Below, piece after piece: positions 26,195 through 37,206 of a DNA stretch of 64,000 nucleotides. Position 1 is the first letter of the stretch; the number at the start of each line of letters is the position of its first letter. This DNA is from Xiphias gladius (taxonomy: Eukaryota > Chordata > Actinopteri > Istiophoriformes > Xiphiidae). The stretch is from positions 17,653,001-17,717,000 of the forward strand of contig NC_053422.1 of assembly GCF_016859285.1 (NCBI RefSeq), in the 5' to 3' direction. Under the pieces are notes generated by a model. The model had not been told where the DNA came from. It worked only from the letters and a program-made list of their open reading frames with translations, and did not search any database. The position numbers and the translations under genes are program-made.

Positions 26195-26535
26195 TTATTT
26201 AGCTATAAGGTCATTAAACACCTTGAAATCATGCTATTTTCAGCATGAATGATTCAATATATTCAAACTAATTGTGGTGTTTATTTCACTCATGAAAAGA
26301 GCCGTGAACTGTTAAAAAAATTAGATTACAAAAAGGCTGAATTTTTTTTTTTGCCAATCCCGCAATAAAAATATAGTTTTGGGGCATAATATGGACTTGT
26401 GATTCTGCCAAGAAACAACTGGATTATATCTCTTTTCCTCTCTACAGAGAGAGCTTTCCATAGATTATGACCACCGCCGGGGTAAAAATATAGTATTCAT
26501 TTATGAAAAAGGCAGAATACAAGAGTCACACATTG
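26195..26535 (+). repeat. Direct repeat D1, long copy
   Basis: 341 bases. The first 66 and last 143 recur at 35286-35494 with one mismatch seen by eye. The middle 132 bases (26261-26392) are absent from the second copy. The family or origin is not recognised. Confidence 0.92.
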
Positions 26536-27307
26536 AATCACATAAAAATCATTCACAATTTGGCACAAGTCTGTCAGCTCTAAACATAAACACACACTAC
26601 TACTACTACTTTAGAGGAAAGTTTAACCTAATCTGTCAGTGGTCAACCTATCCCCGGAGATAATTCACAATAGTACACTCGCATTGGTCGTAGCAATGCA
26701 GCTGTTGGCCAGTTTGTTCTTACAAAATACTTTTTTGGTTAAAACAATCAACATTTCAGATTAGAGTTTCAATGCAAAGCCACAAGTGGTGCAAGTTAGA
26801 AGAACAACTGGTGAGAGAGGTGCTGGGCAGCCATATAACAACCAGACTGACAGTTTACAGATAACCACCATTTTAACACCACAAGCCGCACCATGCAGAT
26901 TGTTTTGCGAGACATTTAGTCTCAATAAAAATAAAGACATTTACATGTGCACCGAACACCCTGACAGCAGTTAAAACTCAGGTCAGCTACTTTGTTGTAT
27001 TTTAAAGGAGGAGTTCAACTTTCTGGGAAAATCAGCTTGTTCACGTTCTCGTTGAGAGTGAGATGAGAAGATTCATACCAATCTCATGTCTGTATGCTAA
27101 ATATGAAGTTACAGTCAGCAGATGACTGGCTTATCTGAGCATAAATGCACCACCTCCTCAAAAATAGTCTAACACATAGCCCTTTGTAAAAATGTGGTCT
27201 AAAATAATATTCATGTCCAGACTTCATAAAATGATGCAGGTAGCAGTTATGACTACAGCTTTACCTCAGCTTTCATTTTGGTGCCCTAGTTACACAGACT
27301 TTCAAAT

Positions 27308-27775
27308 GTTTAAAGGAATATTTTGATATTTTGGGAAAAACGCTTATTGCCCTTCTTGCTTAGAGACTCTCACATCTGTTCAAAATGAAGCTGGAACCAG
27401 CAGCTGGTTAGCCTAGCTTAGTGTAAACAGGTGGAAACAGCTACGCTGGTTCTTTCCAAAGGTAAAAAAAAATCACCTACCAGCACCACTAAAGCTAATT
27501 AAGACATCATATCTTTTTCTGTTTAAATTATTCAAAATCCAAAGTGTTAAAACCTGAATTTGTGGCTTTATGGAGGATTACAGCTGGACCTATTTCTGGA
27601 CAGGAAGTGGTGGCATCCTGGAGTCTCCACTGGTTTGCCCTGCAAGAGCCTTGTCATCCCTAAGTTAGCTCAAATAAGCTAACCTGCTGCTAGCTGTAGC
27701 TTCAGACTTAACAGACAGGAGTGGTATTAATCTTCTCAACTAACTCTTAGCGAGGAAATGGAAACTTAAATTACT
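27308..27775 (+). repeat. Percomorph 'ttagcttagcat' foldback repeat
   Basis: Starts 'aaaggaatattttgatattt', with 'gctggttagcctagcttagt', 'gctggttctttccaaaggta' and 'atcacctaccagcaccacta', and ends with the 'gtggtattaatcttctcaac' block. A related partial copy lies just before it at about 27001-27140. Other copies: 35511-35895, 39300-39645, 42480-42560. Confidence 0.7.
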
Positions 27776-28353
27776 TTTTTTTTTTTCTGATGTCAGTTCA
27801 AACCAGTTTCCAAAACTGTAAAATTGTACTTTTTGTTACCGTGCAATGATATCTCATTTGAAAAATGTAGTCCTGCAGGTTGATACTGAACCTGCACTTC
27901 ATGTAAATCTGAGTTGACTCAGTTTCCTCCAGCATGGCAGATTACATTAAACACTGCTTTGTGACAACCAGGTCCAACAGTCAACACCGTATTTTGACAG
28001 CCAATTAACGTCAGCCAGTAGCTAGAAACATTGTAATGCAGGTGGCTCTACTGTATTGCTGATGATTGAAAGCAAAGGGGCTCTAATACAATCTGGCTGC
28101 TGGCTGCTGGCACCAGGACGAGCTGAGGGGTTGAAGCTCTCTTGCTCCAGTACGCTCAATACACACAAACACACTTAATGACCAGATAGACTGAAGTGAG
28201 AATTAATTATAAAAAAAGTTTTCCAATACACTTTTGGGGAAAAAAGATGAGAAATGTAGCTTGATGACCATGAGTTTCCATGCATTTCTATGGGAATGGC
28301 TTAACTCCGATGAACTAATGAACCCTGTCCCTTTTTGAGTTGTCTCAACCAGA

Positions 28354-28356
<3 letters not shown>

Positions 28357-28407
<51 letters not shown>
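28357..28407. repeat. (CA)n microsatellite
   Basis: About 25 pure CA units, some 590 bases upstream of the kinase start codon. Confidence 0.98.
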
Positions 28408-28411
<4 letters not shown>

Positions 28412-28997
28412 CACACACACGCTATGACTACAAATACGGCCAGCAATTCTGTTTATTATTATATTACATAAACATCTTGAAATCTGTACTAAAGGTAGCT
28501 TATGTTCAACTGCATTTCAAAATATCTGACTTTAAAATTCAAAAGCAGTGAATTTCAAATGCTATGCATAAAATATTTCAAAATTCAGTAGTTCACCAAC
28601 AGTATTTCATAAACTCATGCACAGTGTAATTATGAGGACTATTTAACGTCAAAACCTTAAATTGCAACATTGTAAAGCAGTTTGATTGATCATCCATAAC
28701 AGCCATAGCTTTAAAAGACTTATATTAGAACACTTATACTTAAAATATATATTAGATAGAAAGTGATCAACTGCATAAATCAGAAATTAACAATTTGTCT
28801 GTAAACCAAGTGATTGTCCTTCATTCTTCAGATAAAGGATTAGAATGGAATTTTCCTCTAATAGAATAGAATCTTGTTCTATTGTGGTGTCATCAAGAGC
28901 TGGTCTGTTTACCTTCAGGTGAGAACACAGACCAGAGTTAGTTGAAGAAGTTACACTGAAGAAGTAGCACATCTGGAAAAACATTTGTTGCAGCAAA

Positions 28998-31900
28998 ATG
29001 TCTTCACGTTCTGATTCAGCCAGCTGTTTGACAGCAGATAAAACTGGTAAGTAAGACTCACATACACACACACACACACACACACACTGTGATGAGAATT
29101 AACTAAATACATTTACTCAAGCACAGTGCTTAGGATGCTTGTACTATAAGTATCTAATTTTCATTCTGAAGCTAGAAGTCACTTTGCAGGTTAAGAGTTT
29201 GAAACATTTCTTTAACTTTTTATACTTTAAGTAAATGTTTCTGATAATACATACCTAGTACATAACATTTTCAATTCAAGACTTCAAACTTTAAATGAGC
29301 ATTTTTACACTGCAGAGTAACTTCTTAAAAAAATGATCTGAATGCTGAAGATCAGTGTAGCATTTGATCACGTTTTTTCTCATTCGGTATATTTTGCTCT
29401 CCTCATTCTTTGGGAATATCACTGAAGAAGACATTGGCCATTTTCAGTATATCGGACGTAATATTCTTCTTCAATTGGTCGTAGAATGACAACCAAATGT
29501 TATTTACATGTCTACATTTGTGCATGTTCTGTTGACTGAATGACCCCTGCTGACTCCATGTTGTAACCTTCGCATGTTCTCCTTCTCTCCCTCGTGTACT
29601 GCTTCTCTGTCCGCGGTAACAGATGAGAAGAAGAAATCAGAGAGCTCTGAGGTGCAAATAAGCGACACACTGTGCAGCAGCACAAGTCGCTACCTCATTA
29701 AAGAATTCAGCGGCGAAGGGTGCTTTGGCAAAGTTGCTAAAGGTGTGAATTTAATCACAGCACATGACGTGGCCCTAAAGATCCTGAAAACCGAAGAGAC
29801 CGCTAAAAGAGAGGTAATTTATTTAATGCGTTTTGATAATTAGGTTTTTCATGTTTTCTTGCTTATGTTTTGCTTATTAAATTAACTTCATCAAGAATGC
29901 TAAGTACCTATGTAATTTTTCCTATTTTCCCCACAGATCAAAATGCTTGAAGCAGTGAGCGTGCTTGACCCAGGCATGAAAAATGTGGTTCATTTCTTTG
30001 AGCAGTTTCAACACAAAGGACATACCTGTCTAGTGTTTGAAATGCTGGACAGGAGTCTTTTACAACTGCTCAGAGAACAGCAAGGAACGCCACTGTCTCT
30101 CCATGAGATACGGCCAATAACGCACCAGGTAAAGACTGTGGCTTTGATCAATCTATCAACAAGTAACGGCAAGATATTCAGCCAGCTGAGAAAGAAGTTA
30201 CATACTGAAGTAACATAACTGTATTTCTTCTTGATCTGTTTAAGCCTGCACCCTGGTCAATGGTAACTTTAACTGTCTACATTGTGTCCTTTGCCTCTGC
30301 AGTTGCTGATGGCCTTGGATGCTCTGAAGGGCATTGGTGTGGTTCACTCAGACCTGAAGCCAGACAATATAATGCTGGCAAACCATCTGAGTGAGCCCTT
30401 CAGAATAAAAGTGATAGATTTTGGCGTGTCGTTCAGTGTCCAAGAAGAGGCATGTGGGACGACAATTCAGCCTCTGGGTTACAGGTAGGTTCAATCTGCA
30501 AAGCTCATCTTTTAACATGTTTGCAATTGTGTGTTTATGCTGTAAATGACCCAGCAGAGGCTGTGTCAGTCTTCAGTACACATGCTGAATTTGACAGTGT
30601 ACTCAATAGCTCTTGTGACTCTTGTACGATACACACAGGGCACCTGAAGTCACCCTGGGCCTCCCCTTCTCCGAGGCCATAGACGCTTGGAGTCTAGGCT
30701 GTGTGCTCGGGTTTTTGTACCTCGGCAAACACCCGTTTGCGATAGACTGCGAGTACCAGTCAGTAAGTAACCAAAACGATCTAGATTCAAATGCAAAGAC
30801 TGTTACATTGTGCCCCAGATACAAGTCCAAACCCGAGAGGGGACTTGTTGTAGGATGTTGGCTGATGTGATTCTTTATGTTCTCTCTCCAGATGAGGGGA
30901 ATTGTAGACGTACTGGGCCAGCCAGCTGACCACCTTCTCTCTGCTGGGAAATGCACCCAAAATTTTTTCAAGGTGGAACAGCACTTGGACAGCCCAAGAT
31001 GGTGGATGAAGGTATTTTAACCTTGGTCAGCAGTTCACAATTTTACATCTCCCAGTTAGGCAACAACTCTTTTATAATATTTAACACATTCAGGAAGAAG
31101 TATCTGACCTGCATGTTTTGTTCCTGTAGACCCCAAGGGAATACCAGCTTGACACTGGAATTGAGCCTAAAATATGGCACACAACTATCAGAAGTCTGGA
31201 TGACCTGATAACAGTAAGTGGTCCATTTCATGACTACACAATGAATTAATACCAATTTCCTCTGTCACTGAGAGACAGGAAGCAGTTAAAACTGAACTGT
31301 CACCTATTTTGTTTTCAATCCAGCACAACCCAGAGATACAGGAATCCATTGAGCTGGAGGATCAGAGAGCATTTGTAAGCATCCTTAAATGCCTTCTAAA
31401 TACAGACCCAGAGAAGAGGATCACTCCGGGGAAGGCTCTCGATCACCCCTTTGTGACAATGGTCCATCTGGAAGACGAAATAGACACCAGCTTTTAGTGA
31501 GTGCCTGTGTTTTGTTTTCAGTAGGGTTGGATAGATACATGATTGGATTAATGGACAGATTTGTTTATTGATTGAGTGATCCATTAATTTATTGTCATGT
31601 TTTATTCAGTGTTGAAGATTCTTTAGTGAAAATGAGGATCTTACCAATGGACAACATGGACCTATTTCTTGACGGTGCGGCTGAGGAAGAGCCCAAAGAG
31701 GAAGAGCCTTTGGCCATACCTCCTTATACCGACGCAGGCTCAGTCCTTCCTGGCTCCTGTGATGGCATTAAAAACATGCCTCAGTCTTCTGAAGGAGCAG
31801 AAGCTGCTGCAGGAACAGACACTACTGGCTCGGCTATAAAGGAACCATCTGTTAGCCAAGGTGCAACCAGTCCAGCTGAGGATACATCGGCCAGTGGCGG

Positions 31901-32012
31901 GTCACCCGATGAGTGTCTGCCTGCTAAAGTCAAGAAGAGCCCGCTGAAGAGAATCCGAAAATTCTTTGGCAGGGCAATAAGGACCTTGTTACAACTGAAA
32001 AAACGTCAATAA
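28998..32012 (+). CDS. HIPK-like protein kinase, nine exons, 505 codons
   Basis: Coding exons: 28998-29046, 29623-29813, 29937-30128, 30303-30484, 30639-30762, 30892-31011, 31130-31213, 31324-31496, 31610-32012. All junctions are GT-AG, phases agree, and the total is 1518 bases. The kinase domain is residues about 40-352: glycine loop 'GEGCFGKV' (47-54), VALK Lys69, alphaC Glu80, 'HSDLKPDNIML' with Asp161 and Asn166, DFG 183-185, APE 206-208. 'FQHKGHTCLVFEML', 'IKVIDFG', 'LGLPFSEAIDAWSLGC', 'LLSAG' and 'HPFVTM' are HIPK-family signatures within the DYRK/HIPK branch of CMGC kinases. HIPKs are nuclear Ser/Thr kinases acting on transcription and stress factors. Unlike HIPK1-3 (over 1,000 residues), it has only a short N-terminus and a 150-residue Ser/Glu-rich tail ending in a basic stretch, 'SPLKRIRKFFGRAIRTLLQL'. 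The HIPK activation-loop Tyr is Thr198. Catalytic residues are intact, so it is probably active. Confidence 0.88.
29095..29335 (+). repeat. 'Acttaagtac'-type interspersed repeat in kinase intron 1
   Basis: 'actaaatacatttactcaag', 'gatgcttgtactataagtat' and later 'tatactttaagtaaatg' mark a partial copy of the family seen at 5321 and 34196. A short CA tract (about 29064-29087) separates it from the exon 1 splice donor. Confidence 0.5.
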
Positions 32013-32013
32013 A
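32008..32013 (+). terminator. AATAAA overlapping the kinase stop codon
   Basis: The TAA stop (32010-32012) is embedded in an AATAAA hexamer. A second hexamer lies at 32749-32754, beyond repeat-derived sequence, and may be the one used. Confidence 0.4.
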
Positions 32014-32179
32014 GAAATGCTGGATGTCATATTCATATCGGCTAACAGTCATACTTTTTGGAGGAGGCCAAGTGTGAATGGTTGTTAAATCTCCTGGGAA
32101 GGGATGAAAGGATGGCATTATCCCTCTCTCTCTCTCTCTTTTTCTCTTCCCCTCCTCTCTTTCTCTCCAACCCAACCGG

Positions 32180-32385
32180 TCAAGGCAGATGGCCAGCCAC
32201 CCAGAGTCTGGTTTCTGCTCAAAATTTCTTCCCGTTATGAGGGAATTTTTCCTCGCCACTGTCGCCAAGTGCTTGCTCATGGGGGAATGTTGGGTCTCTC
32301 TGAATAATATTGTAAAGGGTACGGGTTGGACCTGCTCCATATGAAAAGAGCCCTGAGATTACTTCTGTTATGATCCCTTCCTAAC
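32180..32385 (+). repeat. L2-like LINE/SINE 3' tail
   Basis: 'cgccactgtcgccaagtgct', 'tgctcatgggggaatgttgg', 'gtctctctgaataatattgt' and 'tgaaaagagccctgagatta' match the tail segment also present at 34795-35046. It lies within the likely 3' UTR of the kinase. The LINE class is from memory of fish repeats. Confidence 0.55.
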
Positions 32386-32419
32386 AACCATTCACACTTG
32401 TCCTCATGTGATTCAAAAA

Positions 32420-32690
32420 AACTCAGTCATTTACACTTCGACTCAGGTGACCCCAACAACTGACGCTGAAACAACCAGGAGCACTTACGAACCAACTGAC
32501 ATCAATGGCCTTGACAATGACCCCACAGAGGTTAAAATACCTGGGACTCCCACAGACATCTGAACTGAAGAAGGCCCCTGGATGAGAGGTGAAACCTCTT
32601 AAAGTATAAACATCCAAGTCCAGTTGTCCTTGATTCAACTCTTTTTGGATAACCATGACCTGGATGACTGAGAATCTTAAGAGATGTCAT
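32420..32690 (+). repeat. Interspersed repeat ending 'tggatgactgagaatctt'
   Basis: 'gatgagaggtgaaacctctt', 'gtccagttgtccttgattca' and 'tttggataaccatgacctgg' form a segment I know as recurrent in teleost genomes. Class uncertain. Confidence 0.4.
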
Positions 32691-32748
32691 GTTCTTTGTT
32701 TTTTACGGTTAATTATTTCAAGCAGCTTTGAGTTTTTGAACTGATGTC

Positions 32749-32754
32749 AATAAA
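32749..32754 (+). terminator. Candidate distal kinase polyadenylation signal
   Basis: AATAAA in 'gatgtcaataaacaacag', about 740 bases after the kinase stop codon. Confidence 0.4.
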
Positions 32755-32849
32755 CAACAGATTAATTTGAATTATTTCCTGTGTGTGCTTCGGATATGAC
32801 ACCATGATTCAATTATATCATAGATGCTGAAACACTGGTTAAAAGATAA

Positions 32850-33060
32850 AACAGCTACTGATCGTCCAAAATAATTGATTAATTGTTTGGTCAATAAAAT
32901 GTCATGAAATAGTGGAAAATGGCCATTCTGGTTTGCTGAAGTGCAAGGTGTCCTTTGTTTAATTAACAACCCCAAACCCAAAGATTAGGAAAATAAAGAT
33001 CGAATTCATGCTCACATAGTTGTCTATTAATTCTATGTTGATTGACCAATTGTTTAATTG
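32850..33060. repeat. 'Ggtcaataaaatgtca' interspersed repeat copy
   Basis: 'attgtttggtcaataaaatg', 'gaaatagtggaaaatggcca' and 'caaacccaaagatta' are the central blocks of the gggctgcaacta family. Confidence 0.6.
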
Positions 33061-33699
33061 ACACATTGTGTTAGGTCTAATATCACCCCTGCTCTGATTT
33101 GTTAATATTTACAGCAAATTATCACAACTACACAATTCTTTAATCCTTTAAAGAATTCTACATGAAATAACTTAAAATTGTTACTTTCAAATGTGTTTGT
33201 GTGTTTTGGAAGGATGAGATACCTTAAAAGATTACACTTAAGTCTATCCATCAGGCTACTACTACCTCTTACCTATTTCCATTAAATTTGCTATGAAATT
33301 CATGTCCCTGCAGGGGACTAATCTGCATTTCTTAGTAACTATGAAACCTTTTCTTTAACAACATCACGTCAAATTTTCCCATTGACAAGACATGACATAA
33401 TAACATCTAGATGTTTATCTGGTTTTGATTACCAAGCACTGAAGCTGTTTTACATTCTTATTTTAAGCTGGCAAATTTTTATTGCTTTCCCCCTGCAATG
33501 TGTCTGACATGTTTCTTGATCACTCCTGTGCTCTCCTAATTTCTTAATTTTTCATTTTTATATATTTTTTTCATATAATTGTTTAAATAATAATATTACC
33601 AAAATGTATTTACAAAGTACTTAAAATCAAATTTGCTAAATTTTTACACAAAAAATATAAATTAAGCAAAAAATAAGGGAATATACTCAGAAGGACTAT

Positions 33700-34060
33700 C
33701 AATAAAACAAGTCATACTGATGACAGAGAGGCCAATGACAGATAAAATACTGCGCAGAGGCTGCACATTTGTGAATTGCAACGCCTGTGTGAGCTGCTCC
33801 ACCACCCTGTGCATGGCCTATCTGATGGAGCACCGTGTTGTGACTCTCCTGGAGGCCCACAGGTGGGTGGAGACCTGTCGACCCCTGGTAAGGCCGAATA
33901 ATATCTTATGGAAGCAGTTCATCTGGTAAGAGATGGAGCTTTGTGGATGCAACTCTGTCTGGTCTCCTCCTCCATTGGGCAGACACCAGACATATCTGAA
34001 GAAGAGGCCAGAAATATGATGCCACTTCGAGGACCTTACCTTCTGGCAGTACTTCATGTG
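33700..34060 (+). pseudogene. Dual-specificity phosphatase (DUSP14/18-like) pseudogene
   Basis: The frame starting at 33720 reads 'VNCNACVSCSTTLCMAYLM', then 'VTLLEAHRWVETCRPLVRPN' and 'LWKQFIW' before a TAA at 33930-33932. Atypical DUSPs such as DUSP14, 18 and 21 have HCxAGVSRSxTLCxAYLM, then a helix with LLEAHxW, then RPLVRPNxxFWxQLIxYE. After a 1-base shift near 33960 the text continues 'VSSSIGQTPDISEEEARNMM', like the DUSP18/21 tail ending MIPL. In the catalytic P-loop, His is Asn, Gly is Cys and the essential Arg is Cys; only the nucleophilic Cys remains. The N-terminal half of the domain is missing. It is dead as an enzyme. No introns interrupt it, so it could be a retrocopy or a decayed single-exon gene. 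Confidence 0.78.
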
Positions 34061-34195
34061 TGGGGTGAGGGGGCCATTGTTTCACAGGGAGGAAATGTAG
34101 TGTGTCACCTATGTGCAGTGGCAGTAACCGTAAAATTGTATTTATTCATGGAAAGATAGATAAATACTGTTCCATCCTGATTTATCATGGTCAGT

Positions 34196-35085
34196 GGTGG
34201 AATTTAACTTAGTACATTTACTCAAGCACTGTCCTTTACTTTATACTAATCAATAACTTTCGGAGGGAAATACTGTACTTTGTACTCCACCACATTAATT
34301 TGAAAACTGTAATTACATGTTAGATTTCAGAATAAGATAAAAAATTAAAAATGACACGATAGGCTTACAAAGTACAATAAAATAAACCAGTGGTTCCCAA
34401 CCCATTTGCTTTTTGAAACCTCAAAAAACACTGAACCCCTTATCACGTTTCAGATATCTATGAGCTGTTAGCAGTTGCACCAAAAGGCGATTTCCCTTCT
34501 AAACGTCGCAGTAGGTTTCATTTTAATCAGTCTTTGAGGCCCAGAGAGACCAAATTAAAAAAAAAAAAAAAAGTACAGATTGGATAAAAGTTTGAAAAAT
34601 GAATGTATAATTTTTTCCTCTTTCCTACCACATTAATCATCTCAAAAACTCTCAGATTTATCTTGTGACGATTTGGATGACAACTACTGTTACATTTTTA
34701 ACTTAAGTATATTTTTTGTGACTATTTTGAAGGACTTTGAATGCAAGACTTTTTGTACTGGATTCTTTTTACATTATTGTATTAGTACAGTGAGCCGGGT
34801 TCTGTTCAAGGTTTCTACCTGTTAAAAGGGAGTTTTGACTGGCTGCTGTTGCCAAGTGCTTGCTCATGTGGGAATGTTGGGTCTCTGTAAATATAACTAT
34901 AAAGAGTACAGTCTAGACCTGCTCTATATGAAAAGTGCCCTGAGATAATCTCTGTTATGATTTGGCGCTATATAAATAAAATTGAATTGAAATGAATTGA
35001 ATTGAATTGAATTGCATTGAATTGAAGTGAATTGAACTGAATTGAATTACTCTTACTTAAGTATCTTAAAACATCTGCTACCACT
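34196..35085 (+). repeat. 'Acttaagtac' interspersed repeat interrupted by an L2-like tail
   Basis: Left part 34196-34794: 'agtggtggaatttaacttag', 'gggaaatactgtactttgta', 'ccagtggttcccaacc'. Right part 35048-35085: 'acttaagtatcttaaa' to 'gctaccactg'. The family's internal and terminal text continues across the inserted tail. Confidence 0.6.
34795..35046 (+). mobile_element. L2-like LINE/SINE 3' tail with (ATTGA)n end
   Basis: 'gccaagtgcttgctcatgtg', 'gggaatgttgggtctctgta' and 'tttggcgctatataaataaa' are followed by about 60 bases of ATTGA-type pentamers. The pentamer tail is typical of fish L2-type insertions. The copy is 5'-truncated. Confidence 0.6.
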
Positions 35086-35285
35086 GATTATATCCAGGTG
35101 TCAAATCACTGAGGCAGCTGTGACAGTGAAGGTAGTTCAGAAATCCAACAAATCTGAGGCTGCAAAATACAAAAAGCATTTATTTTGGAATCAATAGACA
35201 TTTTAATTGGTTCAGCAAGGAAACATTTGAAGGACAGTGGTTTTTGTTATGGACAGCCATTCCTACCTAAATACCTCATACTTAG

Positions 35286-35494
35286 TTATTTAGCTATAAG
35301 ATCATTAAACACCTTGAAATCATGCTATTTTCAGCATGAATGATTCAATATGGACTTGTGATTCTGCCAAGAAACAACTGGATTATATCTCTTTTCCTCT
35401 CTACAGAGAGAGCTTTCCATAGATTATGACCACCGCCGGGGTAAAAATATAGTATTCATTTATGAAAAAGGCAGAATACAAGAGTCACACATTG
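35286..35494 (+). repeat. Direct repeat D1, internally deleted copy
   Basis: 209 bases matching 26195-26260 plus 26393-26535, with one difference (G/A in 'agctataag'). The missing 132 bases are bounded in the long copy by the 5-base repeat AATAT. Confidence 0.92.
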
Positions 35495-35510
35495 GCTGGG
35501 CACGGTATAT

Positions 35511-35895
35511 TAAAGGAGTAACGTGACATTTTGAGGGGTATGCTCATTCCCCTTTTGGCACCCTCGTATCTGTCCAGAACACAGTTAGCTTAGCTTAGCA
35601 TGAAGACTGGAAGCAGGAGGAAACAGCTGGCCTGGCTCTGTCCAAGGAATAATACTGTTAATCGTATTTTTAAAACAACAAGTTGTGGTTTTACAGGAAG
35701 TCGTATGCTGGAATTCTTATTGGCTAGTAGCAGTGTGAAAAGACATAAGGTATTAATTACTGAGCTTTAGAGGTGCTGGCAGGTGGATATTGATACCCTT
35801 GGACAGAGCCAGGCTAGCTGTCTCCATCTGTTTCCAGTCTTTATGCCAAGCTAAGGTAACCGTCTCCAGGCTATAAATTCACCCTTGACAGACAG
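35511..35895. repeat. 'Ttagcttagcat' foldback repeat, full palindromic copy
   Basis: The left arm contains 'agcttagcttagcatgaaga' and 'ggcctggctctgtccaagg'. The right arm contains their inverse, 'ttggacagagccaggctagc' and 'tttccagtctttatgccaag'. The arms are about 130 bases apart. Confidence 0.75.
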
Positions 35896-37206
35896 ATACA
35901 GGGCCAGCTTTTGGCATTAGCCACCTAGGTGGTCGCCTAGGGGGCTTCCAGCTGGAACTAAGTTGAATTCGGGGCATTCTCATATAGATAGCCTATCAGC
36001 TGTTATTCCAGATGTTTGCTCCTGGAATGACAGCTGTTAAAATCACCCCACTGTGGGTCAGTGACCCACTGAGCGACGATATATATAAAAATAGCAATAG
36101 TTTCATTTTCAGTTATATAATCAGTTGCTTTGCATCTTTTTCAGTGGTATTTAGCGTGTGAACACACCTCTACAGTGCTGCTGTTAGTTTGGCATTTTGC
36201 TAATGCTGTGGTTAATGAGTTTCTTTCTAAATCCTGTGTAGACCTGCCAGCTACAAAAGATACACACTGACATCCTCTCTCTTCGTGTTGGCCTCAAGTG
36301 TGCACTGACAGTTGTAAAATTAAGGAGAAAATTTGAAAGAAAACAAATATTGTATTGCAAAAAGTGGTCAGGAAAGCCATAAGCGAAAGTCTCATATTAA
36401 TAACAGCTGCTCCCCAGTACAAAAATGACTGTCTGTTTGTAATTAATAGGCAGCAAAGGGCTGAGGTGAACAGTAACCTGATAATGTTAGAGTCATACAG
36501 GGATATGAACAATCAGGTTACGTTCTACATCATATCTTGAATATGGTTAAACCAGGATTATACATAAGAGGGACTAGTGTGCATGTAAAGATACTAATTG
36601 ACAGATGGTGATGATGGCGAGACACAGAACAGAAGCTGAATAAGTTAAATTTAAAATCATGAACTATTATAAAATTATTTAAATTGTCATAAAGTATTCT
36701 AATGAAAAAAATCAGACCCCTCAGATATCCAACCAAGGGCAAACCAAGACAGCAGAAGACAGACCGGACAGATATGAGAGCGACATCAATCTCTCAATCT
36801 GAAATTGAGAAGAAAAACATTTAGTGAGAGAACAAGATTTTTTTTTTGTATTTTTAATAAATGATAAATAAAAAAAAAAAAAAAAACTAGCATCACAATC
36901 TCTCTCTCTCTGCGGTCTTGTCTTTGAAAAATAATATTAGAGAACATTTTTTTTTTTCAAAGCCAAAGCCAAAGCCTTTGGCTATATTATATATATAATA
37001 AATTTATTTATGTTTTCTGAGATGATTAAAGGCTTTTTTTGTTTGTTTTTGTTTAGTTAGTTTTAGTTTTTTTTTTTTTGTCTGTTTTCAGTATGGTGAC
37101 GGTAAGATATTCAATAAGATATTCAATAACCTGTTAGCAAGCAGCAATCAAATAAAATAAAATAAACATGTAGGAGGGAGAATGCTTCATTACATTAACA
37201 CTTTAA

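Noticed and set aside
36955..37015. Short palindromes 'gccaaagcctttggc' and TATATA runs
   Set aside because: Arms under 10 bases in AT-rich DNA, as expected by chance.
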